The notes beneath the pieces were generated by a model. That model did no database searches. It was not told the DNA's origin and worked only from the letters and a program-made list of their open reading frames with translations. 13,537 nucleotides of DNA from Alphaproteobacteria bacterium (lineage in GTDB: Bacteria; Pseudomonadota; Alphaproteobacteria; UBA6615), in assembly GCA_029243445.1 (NCBI GenBank), contig JAQWSA010000146.1, forward strand, positions 1 to 13,537. Direction: 5' to 3'. Position numbers and translations under genes: made by a program. Shown here in pieces: positions 7,944 to 13,537 of this stretch. The first letter of the stretch is position 1; each line of letters opens with the position of its first letter.

Positions 7944-8429
7944 CTAGCTCCCCCCTTGCATTATTTTTGCTGCTTCTAGCGCAGCGTCAACAATTCCTTG
8001 ATATCCCGTACAGCGACAAATATTTCCTGAAATAGCTTCACGAATATCTCGTTCACTTGGGTCGGGATTATCACGCAAAAACGCCACTAATGAGGTAAGC
8101 ATGCCTGGAGTACAAAAGCCGCACTGCAACCCATGATGTTTCCAAAATGCTTCTTGTAAAGGATGTAGATCACCTTCTGCTCCAGCAAGACCTTCAACAG
8201 TGGTAACCTCATGACCATTAGCTTGAACAGCTAACATTAAACATGAACGCACCGCCTCACCATCAAGCATCACTGTACAAGCTCCACATACACCATGTTC
8301 GCAGCCCAGATGTGTTCCTGTTAAGCCTAAATTCTGACGTAAAAAATCTCCCAAACTGGTTCGGGTTTCTACTTTAGCAGAATGATCCTCTCCATTCACA
8401 CTAACTTGGATATCTCGGATGTCGGCCAT
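7944..8429 (-). CDS. Xanthine dehydrogenase family [2Fe-2S] subunit (CoxS-like)
   Basis: This 161-aa iron-sulfur subunit passes electrons from the Mo centre to FAD. The N-terminal plant-ferredoxin-like cluster is ligated by Cys43, Cys48, Cys51 and Cys63 (CEHGVCGAC, then RSC). The C-terminal four-helix domain carries the second cluster, with Cys103 and Cys106 (CGFC) and Cys138 and Cys140 (CRC). All eight ligands are intact and the length is normal for the family. It begins 5 bp after the FAD-subunit stop and ends 4 bp before the Mo-subunit start, in the M-S-L order known from Oligotropha coxMSL and many related operons. Confidence 0.96.
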   Translation of the reverse strand: MADIRDIQVSVNGEDHSAKVETRTSLGDFLRQNLGLTGTHLGCEHGVCGACTVMLDGEAVRSCLMLAVQANGHEVTTVEGLAGAEGDLHPLQEAFWKHHGLQCGFCTPGMLTSLVAFLRDNPDPSERDIREAISGNICRCTGYQGIVDAALEAAKIMQGGS

Positions 8430-8434
8430 GTTAA

Positions 8435-9298
8435 CTAACTCCTATTAGCGCGATCACCGGCCTTGACAAGGGCTCGCTGTACAAGGGTGCCGGCTAGTCG
8501 TTGTCGATACTGAGAGGTTACATAAGCATCAGACATAGATTCGATTCCTTGGGCAATATCAGCCGCGATTTTATATGTGTCTTCATTAGCTAACTTCCCA
8601 AGGAGTGCTTCTTCAGCATCTACCAAGCGGACAGGCCTAATATTAGCTCCACCTATTGATATGGCTGCACGGTTTATTTTTCCATCACCAATCTCTAGCA
8701 TCGCGGCTACCGCCACTATAGCAAAATCACCATGGCGCCTGGCAAACTCTACAAATCCATAACCATGGTTTGTAGACCAATATTTGAAACTGATTTTAGT
8801 TAGTAGTTCATCAGGAGCCAAATTTGGTATCATATATGCTTTTGGCCATTCTATAAAAGGTATTTCTCTAACACCGTCCGGACCTTGAGCGGTTAACATA
8901 GCGTCATATGCAGCCATCAAACAAGGTAACTCCGCAGCTGGGTCAAGATGACAAAGGCTACCTCCAATTGTGCCCCGATTACGTGTCTGAAAATGACCTA
9001 CATACTCTAGCGCTTCAGGAATAATCGGAGCCTTTGCTTTCACCAAATCATTAGTCATCAAATCACGTTGGCGAGTCATTGCACCAATTTCTAATAAATT
9101 ATCGCTATCAGTTATACCAACAATTCCAATTACATTGTTTAAATCAATAACGTGATCTGGTACCACAAACCTCATGTTAAGCATGGGCATCAAAGATTGA
9201 CCACCAGCTAAAATTTTAGCTTCCTCATTAGAAGACAAGAGTGATACTGCTTCTTCCGGACTTACCGGATTATGGTAGATAAATGGTGCTGGTTTCAT
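8435..9298 (-). CDS. Xanthine dehydrogenase family FAD-binding subunit (CoxM-like)
   Basis: This 287-aa flavoprotein subunit takes electrons from the [2Fe-2S] subunit and hands them to an acceptor. FAD pyrophosphate-binding motifs are visible as AGGQSLMPML (31-40) and TIGGSLCHLDPAAELP (110-125). The EFARRHGDFAIVAVAA stretch (184-199) and the C-terminal CO-dehydrogenase flavoprotein domain follow. The length is normal. There is no cysteine-rich insertion, so the extra [4Fe-4S] cluster of 4-hydroxybenzoyl-CoA reductase is absent. The ATG at 9298 has an AGGAAG about 10 nt upstream, and the gap to the CoxG-like gene is 15 bp. The last codons contain the ribosome site of the 2Fe-2S gene. Confidence 0.95.
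   Translation of the reverse strand: MKPAPFIYHNPVSPEEAVSLLSSNEEAKILAGGQSLMPMLNMRFVVPDHVIDLNNVIGIVGITDSDNLLEIGAMTRQRDLMTNDLVKAKAPIIPEALEYVGHFQTRNRGTIGGSLCHLDPAAELPCLMAAYDAMLTAQGPDGVREIPFIEWPKAYMIPNLAPDELLTKISFKYWSTNHGYGFVEFARRHGDFAIVAVAAMLEIGDGKINRAAISIGGANIRPVRLVDAEEALLGKLANEDTYKIAADIAQGIESMSDAYVTSQYRQRLAGTLVQRALVKAGDRANRS
8439..8443 (-). promoter_or_regulatory. Ribosome site of the [2Fe-2S] subunit embedded in the FAD-subunit gene
   Basis: AGGAG on the minus strand, 9 nt before the ATG at 8429 and inside the last codons of the FAD-subunit gene. Together with the 5-bp gap this points to coupled translation of the two subunits. Confidence 0.7.
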
Positions 9299-9313
9299 TA
9301 TATTACATTCTTC

Positions 9314-9901
9314 CTAACGTTTACCTAGTATCATCGCCCAGATTGCCCTAAAAAACAAACTTAAACCTGAAATGCTATTATCACTTTTTTTACTTACCTC
9401 AGCTAGCTTTACATCAGCACATTTTTTTATTTCAGTGGGCATAGTTTTCTCATCCGCGATCTCTGCCTCTAAGTTGGCAGTAAAATCAGAAATAATTTGA
9501 CCTGCTATCGCGTCAATTAGGCCAGAAGCACGACCATATTGTGCGACAGAACCAGAGAGGTTGAGTTCTGTCGAGACATCGACACGAGTTTTCTCACCAT
9601 CCTCAAAAAGAGCAAAAATCACATAAGCATCTGCTGCCCCACGACCTTTAATGTCGTTTCCCTTAGCATGCACCTTTGCAGTAAAGTTAACTTCATCAAC
9701 CTCGATTATCTCGGCTTCTCCAGAAAAGGTAAGACTAACTGGTCCAACCCGTAACTTCGCATTACCCTTATAATGAGTGTCGTCTATAACTGCTGTTAAT
9801 TCCGCTCCAGGCATACATGGTGCAATCCTCTCTATGTCTAAAAGAATATTCCATGATGCTTCTTTGTCCGAAGATACTGTAAAACTATTTTTTATTTCCA
9901 T
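9314..9901 (-). CDS. SRPBCC-family CoxG-like protein (carbon monoxide dehydrogenase subunit G)
   Basis: This 195-aa protein starts with the CoxG-type SRPBCC/START-like fold (about 1-148): MEIKNSFTVS, the IAPCMPGAE turn (26-34), KLRVGPVSLTFSGEAEI (49-65), and the GLIDAIAGQIISDFTANL helix (127-144). A polar linker (about 149-177) leads to a short hydrophobic tail (178-192) ending in GKR, a likely membrane anchor. CoxG proteins recruit CO-dehydrogenase-like Mo enzymes to the cytoplasmic membrane, and recent work on the mycobacterial protein supports a quinone-related role. Here it should link the Mo hydroxylase encoded just downstream to the respiratory chain. The ribosome site is weak. It begins 57 bp after the acyl-CoA dehydrogenase stop, in the same transcript as far as can be seen. 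Confidence 0.92.
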   Translation of the reverse strand: MEIKNSFTVSSDKEASWNILLDIERIAPCMPGAELTAVIDDTHYKGNAKLRVGPVSLTFSGEAEIIEVDEVNFTAKVHAKGNDIKGRGAADAYVIFALFEDGEKTRVDVSTELNLSGSVAQYGRASGLIDAIAGQIISDFTANLEAEIADEKTMPTEIKKCADVKLAEVSKKSDNSISGLSLFFRAIWAMILGKR

Positions 9902-9958
9902 TAATTTTTTAAAAACCCGAATAGAATATTTAACTAATATTAAGTAAGGTCTATATGA

Positions 9959-11110
9959 TCAAAATGATCTTGGCAAACCTAGTACATGTTCAGCAATATA
10001 TGACAGAATAAGATTTGTTGATACTGGCGCGATCTGATAAAGCCGCGTTTCTCGAAACTTTCTTTCGATGTGATACTCCTGAGCAAAGCCATAGCCTCCA
10101 AAAGTTTGGATACACATATTTGCTGCTTCCCAGGAAGCCTCGGCTGCTAGAAGTTTTGCTATATTTGCTTCTGCTCCGCATGCTTCACCATCATCAAATA
10201 ATTTTGCGGCCTGCCCCGTCATCAGCGAAGCAGATTCCGTTTGGGCATAGGCACGGGCTATTGGAAATTGAATTCCTTGGTTTTGGCCAATAGGTCTGCC
10301 AAATACATTTCTATCGTTTGCATATTCAGTTGCTTTTTTTATAAACCACCTAGCATCTCCAATACATTCTGCTGATATGAGTATTCGTTCAGCATTCATA
10401 CCATCCAGTATATATCTAAATCCTTTACCTTCTTCTCCAATCAAATTTTCAGCAGGTACAACCAAGTTATCAAAAAAAACTTCCGTAGTAGCATGATTAA
10501 TCATTGTTTTTATCGGCTGGATAGAAAGGCCTTGGCCAACAGAGTTCTTCATATCAACCAAAAAAACTGATAGTCCTTGATGACGACGCTCCACCTCTTC
10601 TCTTGGGGTTGTTCGTGCCAAAAGCAGCATTAAATCTGAGTGCTCTGCTCGAGATGTCCAAACTTTTTGTCCATTAACAATATAGTTCTTTCCCTCAAGC
10701 TTTGCAGTAGTAGTAAGACTAGCAGTGTCCGTACCACTAGAAGGTTCAGTTACACCAAAGGCCTGTAGCCGAATATTTCCAGAAGCAATTTCCGGTAAGT
10801 ATTTTTTCTTCTGTTCATTAGAACCATGCCTTAACACAGTCCCCATTATATACATTTGTGCATGACACGCTGCTGCATTGCCTCCACTTATATGAACTTC
10901 TTCTAATATTGCAGCAGCAGCAGATATACCCAAGCCACTACCTCCGTATTCTTCAGGAATTAAAGCTCCCAAAAAACCTGACTTAGTCATTGCAGCAACA
11001 AATTCGGATGGATAGGCCCTTTTTTCGTCAAGTTCACGCCAATATTCTAGATTAAATTCCTCACAAAGAGATGCAACTGAAGATCTTATATCACTAAAAC
11101 TATCATTCAT
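9959..11110 (-). CDS. Acyl-CoA dehydrogenase family protein
   Basis: This 383-aa FAD enzyme has the usual family domains: an N-terminal helical part with IPEEYGGSGLG (51-61), a middle beta domain with FGVTEPSSGTDTA (118-130) and VNGQKVWTSRAEHSD (145-159), and a C-terminal helical bundle with RNVFGRPIGQNQGIQ (267-281) and QTFGGYGFAQEYHIER (335-350). It should alpha,beta-dehydrogenate a CoA thioester. The catalytic-glutamate motif of medium-chain enzymes (YEGT) is replaced by APVST (361-365). Glu241 in MNAERIL instead aligns with the helix-G catalytic glutamate of isovaleryl-CoA dehydrogenase. This layout occurs in other bacterial members, so the enzyme is probably active. It is the first gene after a good promoter (11135-11162) and heads the CoxG/Mo-hydroxylase operon. 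No acyl-CoA ligase or electron-transfer flavoprotein gene is in view. Confidence 0.95.
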   Translation of the reverse strand: MNDSFSDIRSSVASLCEEFNLEYWRELDEKRAYPSEFVAAMTKSGFLGALIPEEYGGSGLGISAAAAILEEVHISGGNAAACHAQMYIMGTVLRHGSNEQKKKYLPEIASGNIRLQAFGVTEPSSGTDTASLTTTAKLEGKNYIVNGQKVWTSRAEHSDLMLLLARTTPREEVERRHQGLSVFLVDMKNSVGQGLSIQPIKTMINHATTEVFFDNLVVPAENLIGEEGKGFRYILDGMNAERILISAECIGDARWFIKKATEYANDRNVFGRPIGQNQGIQFPIARAYAQTESASLMTGQAAKLFDDGEACGAEANIAKLLAAEASWEAANMCIQTFGGYGFAQEYHIERKFRETRLYQIAPVSTNLILSYIAEHVLGLPRSF

Positions 11111-11134
11111 ATTTTTAAAAGCCCCATAGATTAA

Positions 11135-11162
11135 ATTATAAGGGAACTGTAATTAACGCCAA
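11135..11162 (-). promoter_or_regulatory. Sigma-70-type promoter of the acyl-CoA dehydrogenase/Mo-hydroxylase operon
   Basis: A perfect minus-strand TATAAT (11140-11135) is preceded after 16 bp by TTGGCG (11162-11157), which matches 4 of 6 positions. The -10 box ends 24 bp before the ATG at 11110, which leaves a very short leader containing GGGG as the likely ribosome site. It lies in the 73-bp gap after the cysteine hydrolase gene, so the hydrolase may form a separate transcription unit. Confidence 0.5.
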
Positions 11163-11183
11163 TATAAGAGGATAAAATTATTT

Positions 11184-11942
11184 CTAACTTTCAACTTCAT
11201 CGCCTAGTTTTCCAGCATCATGCCAGCAACTGATTACCTCTTCAGCCTTCACTACCTGTCCAAACCAACGGTCGATATTTACGAGGGTCGCATTATGCAT
11301 ATCTTCATTAACAGTGCCAGTGCAATCATCAGCAAAAACTATGTAGTAATCATGAAAAAAGCCATCTCGAGCAGTCGATTCAACACAACCGTTAGTTATC
11401 GCACCGGTCATGATAAGCGAACGGATACCATTGGAACGCAAAACCATATCGAGATTTGTACCAATAAAACCACCATATCGGTGCTTATGTATAATAGGTT
11501 CACCGGGAAGTGGCTTTATACCATCGTAGAAATCTCCACCCCAACCACCTTGCATACATACCGGATATTCGATGAATCTTCCCTTCCACTGTCGCAAAGA
11601 CTGTTCCAGCCAGACATCAGACATCAGGTTCATTTCAGCGTTGTAGATAGTTTGAATATAAACAATCAAACAACCGGCCTCACGAGCTTTTGAAATTAGA
11701 TTAACCAACCTAGGCACCATAGTTTGAATTCGCGTCAAGTCGAATCCCTCGGTATCTAGCATTCCACCTTCAGCACAAAAATCGTTCTGAACATCAACCA
11801 CAACCAGAGCAGTGTGCTCCGGCTCAGTCTTAGCCTCTAAGGTAGTTAATGCCCGGGCTAGAGTTTTATTAATATTAGCACGCATAATAGGAGTTATTTT
11901 ATCAGAATTGCGGTTTGAAAAAGCAGTTTTATTATTAGCCAT
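11184..11942 (-). CDS. Isochorismatase-like cysteine hydrolase (amidase/ureidohydrolase type)
   Basis: This 252-aa protein has the alpha/beta fold of the isochorismatase-like hydrolases with the full catalytic triad: Asp50 in LVVVDVQNDF (46-55), Lys153 in HKHRYGGFIGT (152-162), and nucleophile Cys186 in AITNGCVESTARDGFF (181-196). The presence of Cys186 excludes true isochorismatase chemistry and points to amide or ureide hydrolysis, as in N-carbamoylsarcosine amidase, maleamate amidase, nicotinamidase or RutB. The STARDGFF and HKHRYGGF stretches resemble RutB most, but no rut operon surrounds it. About 40 extra residues precede the domain. AGGAAG lies just before the ATG at 11942. The gene follows tRNA-Leu by 77 bp on the same strand and precedes the acyl-CoA dehydrogenase gene. 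It probably releases ammonia (or carbamate) from a pathway intermediate. Confidence 0.93.
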   Translation of the reverse strand: MANNKTAFSNRNSDKITPIMRANINKTLARALTTLEAKTEPEHTALVVVDVQNDFCAEGGMLDTEGFDLTRIQTMVPRLVNLISKAREAGCLIVYIQTIYNAEMNLMSDVWLEQSLRQWKGRFIEYPVCMQGGWGGDFYDGIKPLPGEPIIHKHRYGGFIGTNLDMVLRSNGIRSLIMTGAITNGCVESTARDGFFHDYYIVFADDCTGTVNEDMHNATLVNIDRWFGQVVKAEEVISCWHDAGKLGDEVES

Positions 11943-12019
11943 AGCTTCCTAGCTCTCGTTTCAGCACTGAGCTTAGCATTAATGGATAAAGAAACTCAGA
12001 GCTAATTAGTGATTATCAG

Positions 12020-12106
12020 TGGTGCGGGCGGAGAGAATCGAACTCTCACTCTGTTGCCAGAACGGGATTTTGAATCCCGCGCGTCTACCAATTCCGCCAC
12101 GCCCGC
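12020..12106 (-). tRNA. tRNA-Leu (anticodon CAA)
   Basis: The 87-nt cloverleaf includes an encoded CCA (12022-12020). Acceptor strands GCGGGCG (12106-12100) and CGCCCGC (12030-12024) pair perfectly, with discriminator base A at 12023. The D-arm contains GGTAGAC. The anticodon stem CGGGA/TCCCG encloses the loop TTCAAAA, which gives anticodon CAA for UUG codons. A long variable arm (TCTG GCAA CAGA) marks it as class II, and the T-arm is GAGAG-TTCGATT-CTCTC. No clear terminator follows it before the cysteine hydrolase gene 77 bp downstream. Confidence 0.97.
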
Positions 12107-12257
12107 ATTTTATTAAAAGAACTAATAGTCTATCCTTTATGCGTCAATGTTAGCAATCTAATTGATTTACCAATCATCACAAAATGTAGACATGTGATAC
12201 GCGCTGCTGCTAAAGGGCATGAAATAATTTTAAGATCGATACGAGGTCTTGTCAGTC

Positions 12258-12836
12258 ATGCGTAAGATATATAATTACGTACTACATCTAAGTTCTGCAC
12301 GTTATGCAGTTTGGGTTCTGGCAGCTGTCGCCTTTGCCGAAAGCTCAGTTTTTCCAATACCTCCAGATATAATTCTAATCCCTATGATATTAGCTGCACG
12401 TGAGCGAGCATGGAGACTAGCTACAATTTGTACTATAATGTCTGTTCTAGGAGGTTTTCTTGGTTATACATTTGGTGCTTTACTTTTTGATTCTATAGGC
12501 CAAAAAGTTATTTATCTATACGGGTTGGAAAGTGCATTTAACCATTTTAGCCAACGTTACAACGAAATGGGAGCTTGGATTGTTGCTTTCTTTGGCGTTA
12601 CACCTTTTCCATACAAAGTAATTACCATTGCTAGTGGAGCAACCCATTTGGATCCAATTACATTTGGTATTGCTTCAGCTATATCTAGAGGGGTCCGTTT
12701 CTTTTTATTGGCGGGTTTACTTTGGTTTTTTGGACCAATTATTCTAAAATTCATTGAACGCTATCTAGGTTGGTTAATATTAGCTATTTGTATAATACTA
12801 TGCCTAAGCTATATAGGGTTAAAATTTTATTTATAG
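12258..12836 (+). CDS. YqaA-family (DedA/SNARE-associated-like) inner-membrane protein
   Basis: This 192-aa integral membrane protein of the VTT/DedA superfamily, YqaA branch, carries the conserved re-entrant motif FAESSVFPIPPDIILIPM (26-43), GGFLGYTFG (65-73), TPFPYKVITIASG (115-127) and SRGVRFF (143-149). Hydrophobic helices cover about 16-46, 55-77, 107-127, 146-163 and 170-189. DedA relatives act in undecaprenyl-phosphate or phospholipid translocation and in membrane homeostasis; the role of this branch is less clear. The ATG at 12258 is preferred because the family begins close to the RKIYNYVL-like stretch and GAGG ends 11 nt before it. A TTG at 12249 would add three residues but leaves only 2 nt after GAGG. 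The coq7 gene follows after 20 bp on the same strand, so the two form a likely operon. Confidence 0.9.
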   Translation: MRKIYNYVLHLSSARYAVWVLAAVAFAESSVFPIPPDIILIPMILAARERAWRLATICTIMSVLGGFLGYTFGALLFDSIGQKVIYLYGLESAFNHFSQRYNEMGAWIVAFFGVTPFPYKVITIASGATHLDPITFGIASAISRGVRFFLLAGLLWFFGPIILKFIERYLGWLILAICIILCLSYIGLKFYL

Positions 12837-12856
12837 ATATTTAAACAGCCATTACA

Positions 12857-13459
12857 ATGATCGTGAAAAACAAAAAAACAAAAAAACCTAGTCAACTCCT
12901 GCACGGAGATCTTGATAAAAAAACTCAAATTGAGCGAATGATACGTGTGGATCATGCAGGAGAATATGGTGCTGCACGCATTTATGAAGGCCAGCTTGCT
13001 ATACTTGGAAACCGTCCAATAGGTAAAGTCATTCATCATATGGCTGAGCAAGAAAAAAGACATCTCGATACATTTGACCAAATGATCGTTAAACGCAAAG
13101 TCAGACCCACAGTTTTATCACCAGTTTGGCATATTGCTGGATATTCATTGGGAGTTTTAAGCGCGGCTATAAGTGAGCGGGCAGCTATGGCCTGTACAGT
13201 CGCCGTTGAAGAGGTAATTGAAGAACACTACAACGAACAATATGATAAATTAGGTGATGATGAGAAAGAGCTTCGCGGTATTATAGATGATTTTCGTCTA
13301 GAAGAAATTGAACATAAGAATATTGGGCTTGATCATATAGCCACCACTTCTGCAGATAATGGTATACAAATTGAAGAATCGACTGAAAGTTATCCTATTC
13401 TATCACGAGCAGTAAAGGCTAGTTCTCGTCTCGCTATTTGGCTTTCCACACGCATCTAA
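12857..13459 (+). CDS. coq7: Coq7-type 3-demethoxyubiquinol 3-hydroxylase
   Basis: This 200-aa diiron hydroxylase carries out the 3-demethoxyubiquinol hydroxylation of ubiquinone synthesis, replacing the flavoprotein UbiF of enterics. All expected iron ligands are visible: Glu36 (VDHAGEYGA, 31-39), Glu66 and His69 (EKRH), Glu118 (AVEEVIEEHY, 116-125), and Glu150 with His153 (EIEH), giving two ExxH helices plus two single glutamates. A hydrophobic stretch at about 87-117 matches the membrane-contacting part of the family. The first 20 residues are Lys-rich and variable. The ribosome site is weak and the gene starts 20 bp after the YqaA-family stop, which suggests coupling. Coq7 rather than UbiF, in this setting, supports an alphaproteobacterial origin. 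Confidence 0.95.
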   Translation: MIVKNKKTKKPSQLLHGDLDKKTQIERMIRVDHAGEYGAARIYEGQLAILGNRPIGKVIHHMAEQEKRHLDTFDQMIVKRKVRPTVLSPVWHIAGYSLGVLSAAISERAAMACTVAVEEVIEEHYNEQYDKLGDDEKELRGIIDDFRLEEIEHKNIGLDHIATTSADNGIQIEESTESYPILSRAVKASSRLAIWLSTRI

Positions 13460-13500
13460 GAACTTCTATTTATAAGATTATGAATAATAAATATTATTTT

Positions 13501-13536
13501 TTATTGCTCGAGTTCAGTATCCCAATAAAGGTAATC
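13501..13536 (-). CDS. Possible C-terminal end of a gene entering from the right edge
   Basis: Read on the minus strand, the frame gives DYLYWDTELEQ and then TAA at 13503-13501. The peptide has protein-like composition and would be the tail of a gene convergent with coq7. A second frame also stays open for 13 codons, so the evidence is thin and the product cannot be named. Confidence 0.2.
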   Translation of the reverse strand, partial: DYLYWDTELEQ

Positions 13537-13537
13537 T

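Noticed and set aside
5603..9298. Annotation as aerobic carbon monoxide dehydrogenase (coxMSL)
   Set aside because: Gene order and subunits fit, but the large subunit lacks the AYRCSFR active-site loop and has VRGAGRP instead; no coxDEF-type genes are visible.
8435..9298. 4-Hydroxybenzoyl-CoA reductase flavin subunit, tempting because of the acyl-CoA dehydrogenase neighbour
   Set aside because: The cysteine-rich insertion for the extra [4Fe-4S] cluster is missing; only two cysteines (116 and 126) are present and the length is that of CoxM.
11220..11693. Open frame of 157 codons on the plus strand
   Set aside because: It lies entirely antisense to the cysteine hydrolase gene, whose triad and motifs are intact; the antisense product has no recognisable domain.
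11943..12015. Crossing complementary segments (TTAGC/GCTAA and CTGAG/CTCAG) after the tRNA as a pseudoknot or riboswitch
   Set aside because: Only 5-bp helices, no known riboswitch core, and no conservation evidence available.
12176..12198. ATCACA-N11-TGTGAT inverted repeat as a CRP/FNR-type site
   Set aside because: The half-sites point the wrong way relative to TGTGA-N6-TCACA and the spacing is wrong.
12249..12257. TTG at 12249 as the start of the YqaA-family gene
   Set aside because: Only 2 nt separate it from GAGG, and family N-termini begin near the ATG at 12258.
12116..12265. Open stretch of about 50 codons between the tRNA and the YqaA-family gene, including a GTG at 12194
   Set aside because: No ATG, no ribosome site before the GTG, no recognised similarity, and it runs into the YqaA-family start in another frame; probably chance.
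13483..13502. AATAAT-AAAT-ATTATT hairpin with a T-run after coq7 as a terminator
   Set aside because: The stem has no GC pair, so it would be too weak; such structures are frequent by chance in AT-rich spacers.

Overview
The window looks like a piece of an AT-rich alphaproteobacterial chromosome. The Coq7-type ubiquinone hydroxylase, the YqaA/DedA-type membrane protein beside it, the cox-style M-S-L gene order and the tRNA-Leu all fit that group. A marine, streamlined lineage is plausible, but this is inference from base composition and gene content only.

Layout from right to left. At 12258-13459 (+ strand) lie two housekeeping-type genes, a YqaA-family membrane protein and coq7. At 12020-12106 (- strand) is tRNA-Leu(CAA). 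Left of its 3' end the character changes to catabolic genes. Block A (- strand, 11942 down to 5603) encodes an isochorismatase-like cysteine hydrolase, an acyl-CoA dehydrogenase with an unusual catalytic-base arrangement, a CoxG-like SRPBCC protein, and the three subunits of a xanthine dehydrogenase/CoxL form-II-like molybdenum hydroxylase (FAD, 2Fe-2S and Mo subunits, gaps of 4-15 bp). A good promoter lies just upstream of the acyl-CoA dehydrogenase. An AI-2E/PerM-family permease (4531-5595, +) separates this from block B (- strand, 4331 down to the left edge). Block B encodes a carboxymuconolactone-decarboxylase/AhpD-like protein, a luciferase-like flavin monooxygenase, a cytoplasmic YwrD-type gamma-glutamyltransferase and a glutathione S-transferase that runs off the window. 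A clear rho-independent terminator follows the monooxygenase gene, in the short gap before the gamma-glutamyltransferase gene.

Together, blocks A and B look like degradation of an unidentified organic compound. A Mo hydroxylase (membrane-linked through CoxG) and a flavin monooxygenase would oxygenate it, a cysteine hydrolase would cleave an amide or ureide bond, an acyl-CoA dehydrogenase would process a CoA ester, and GST plus gamma-glutamyltransferase could handle a glutathione adduct or gamma-glutamyl amide. The substrate cannot be read from the sequence. The Mo enzyme lacks the form-I CO dehydrogenase signature, and no regulator, substrate-binding transporter or Mo-enzyme maturation gene is in view. 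No gene-free stretch exceeds about 200 bp.
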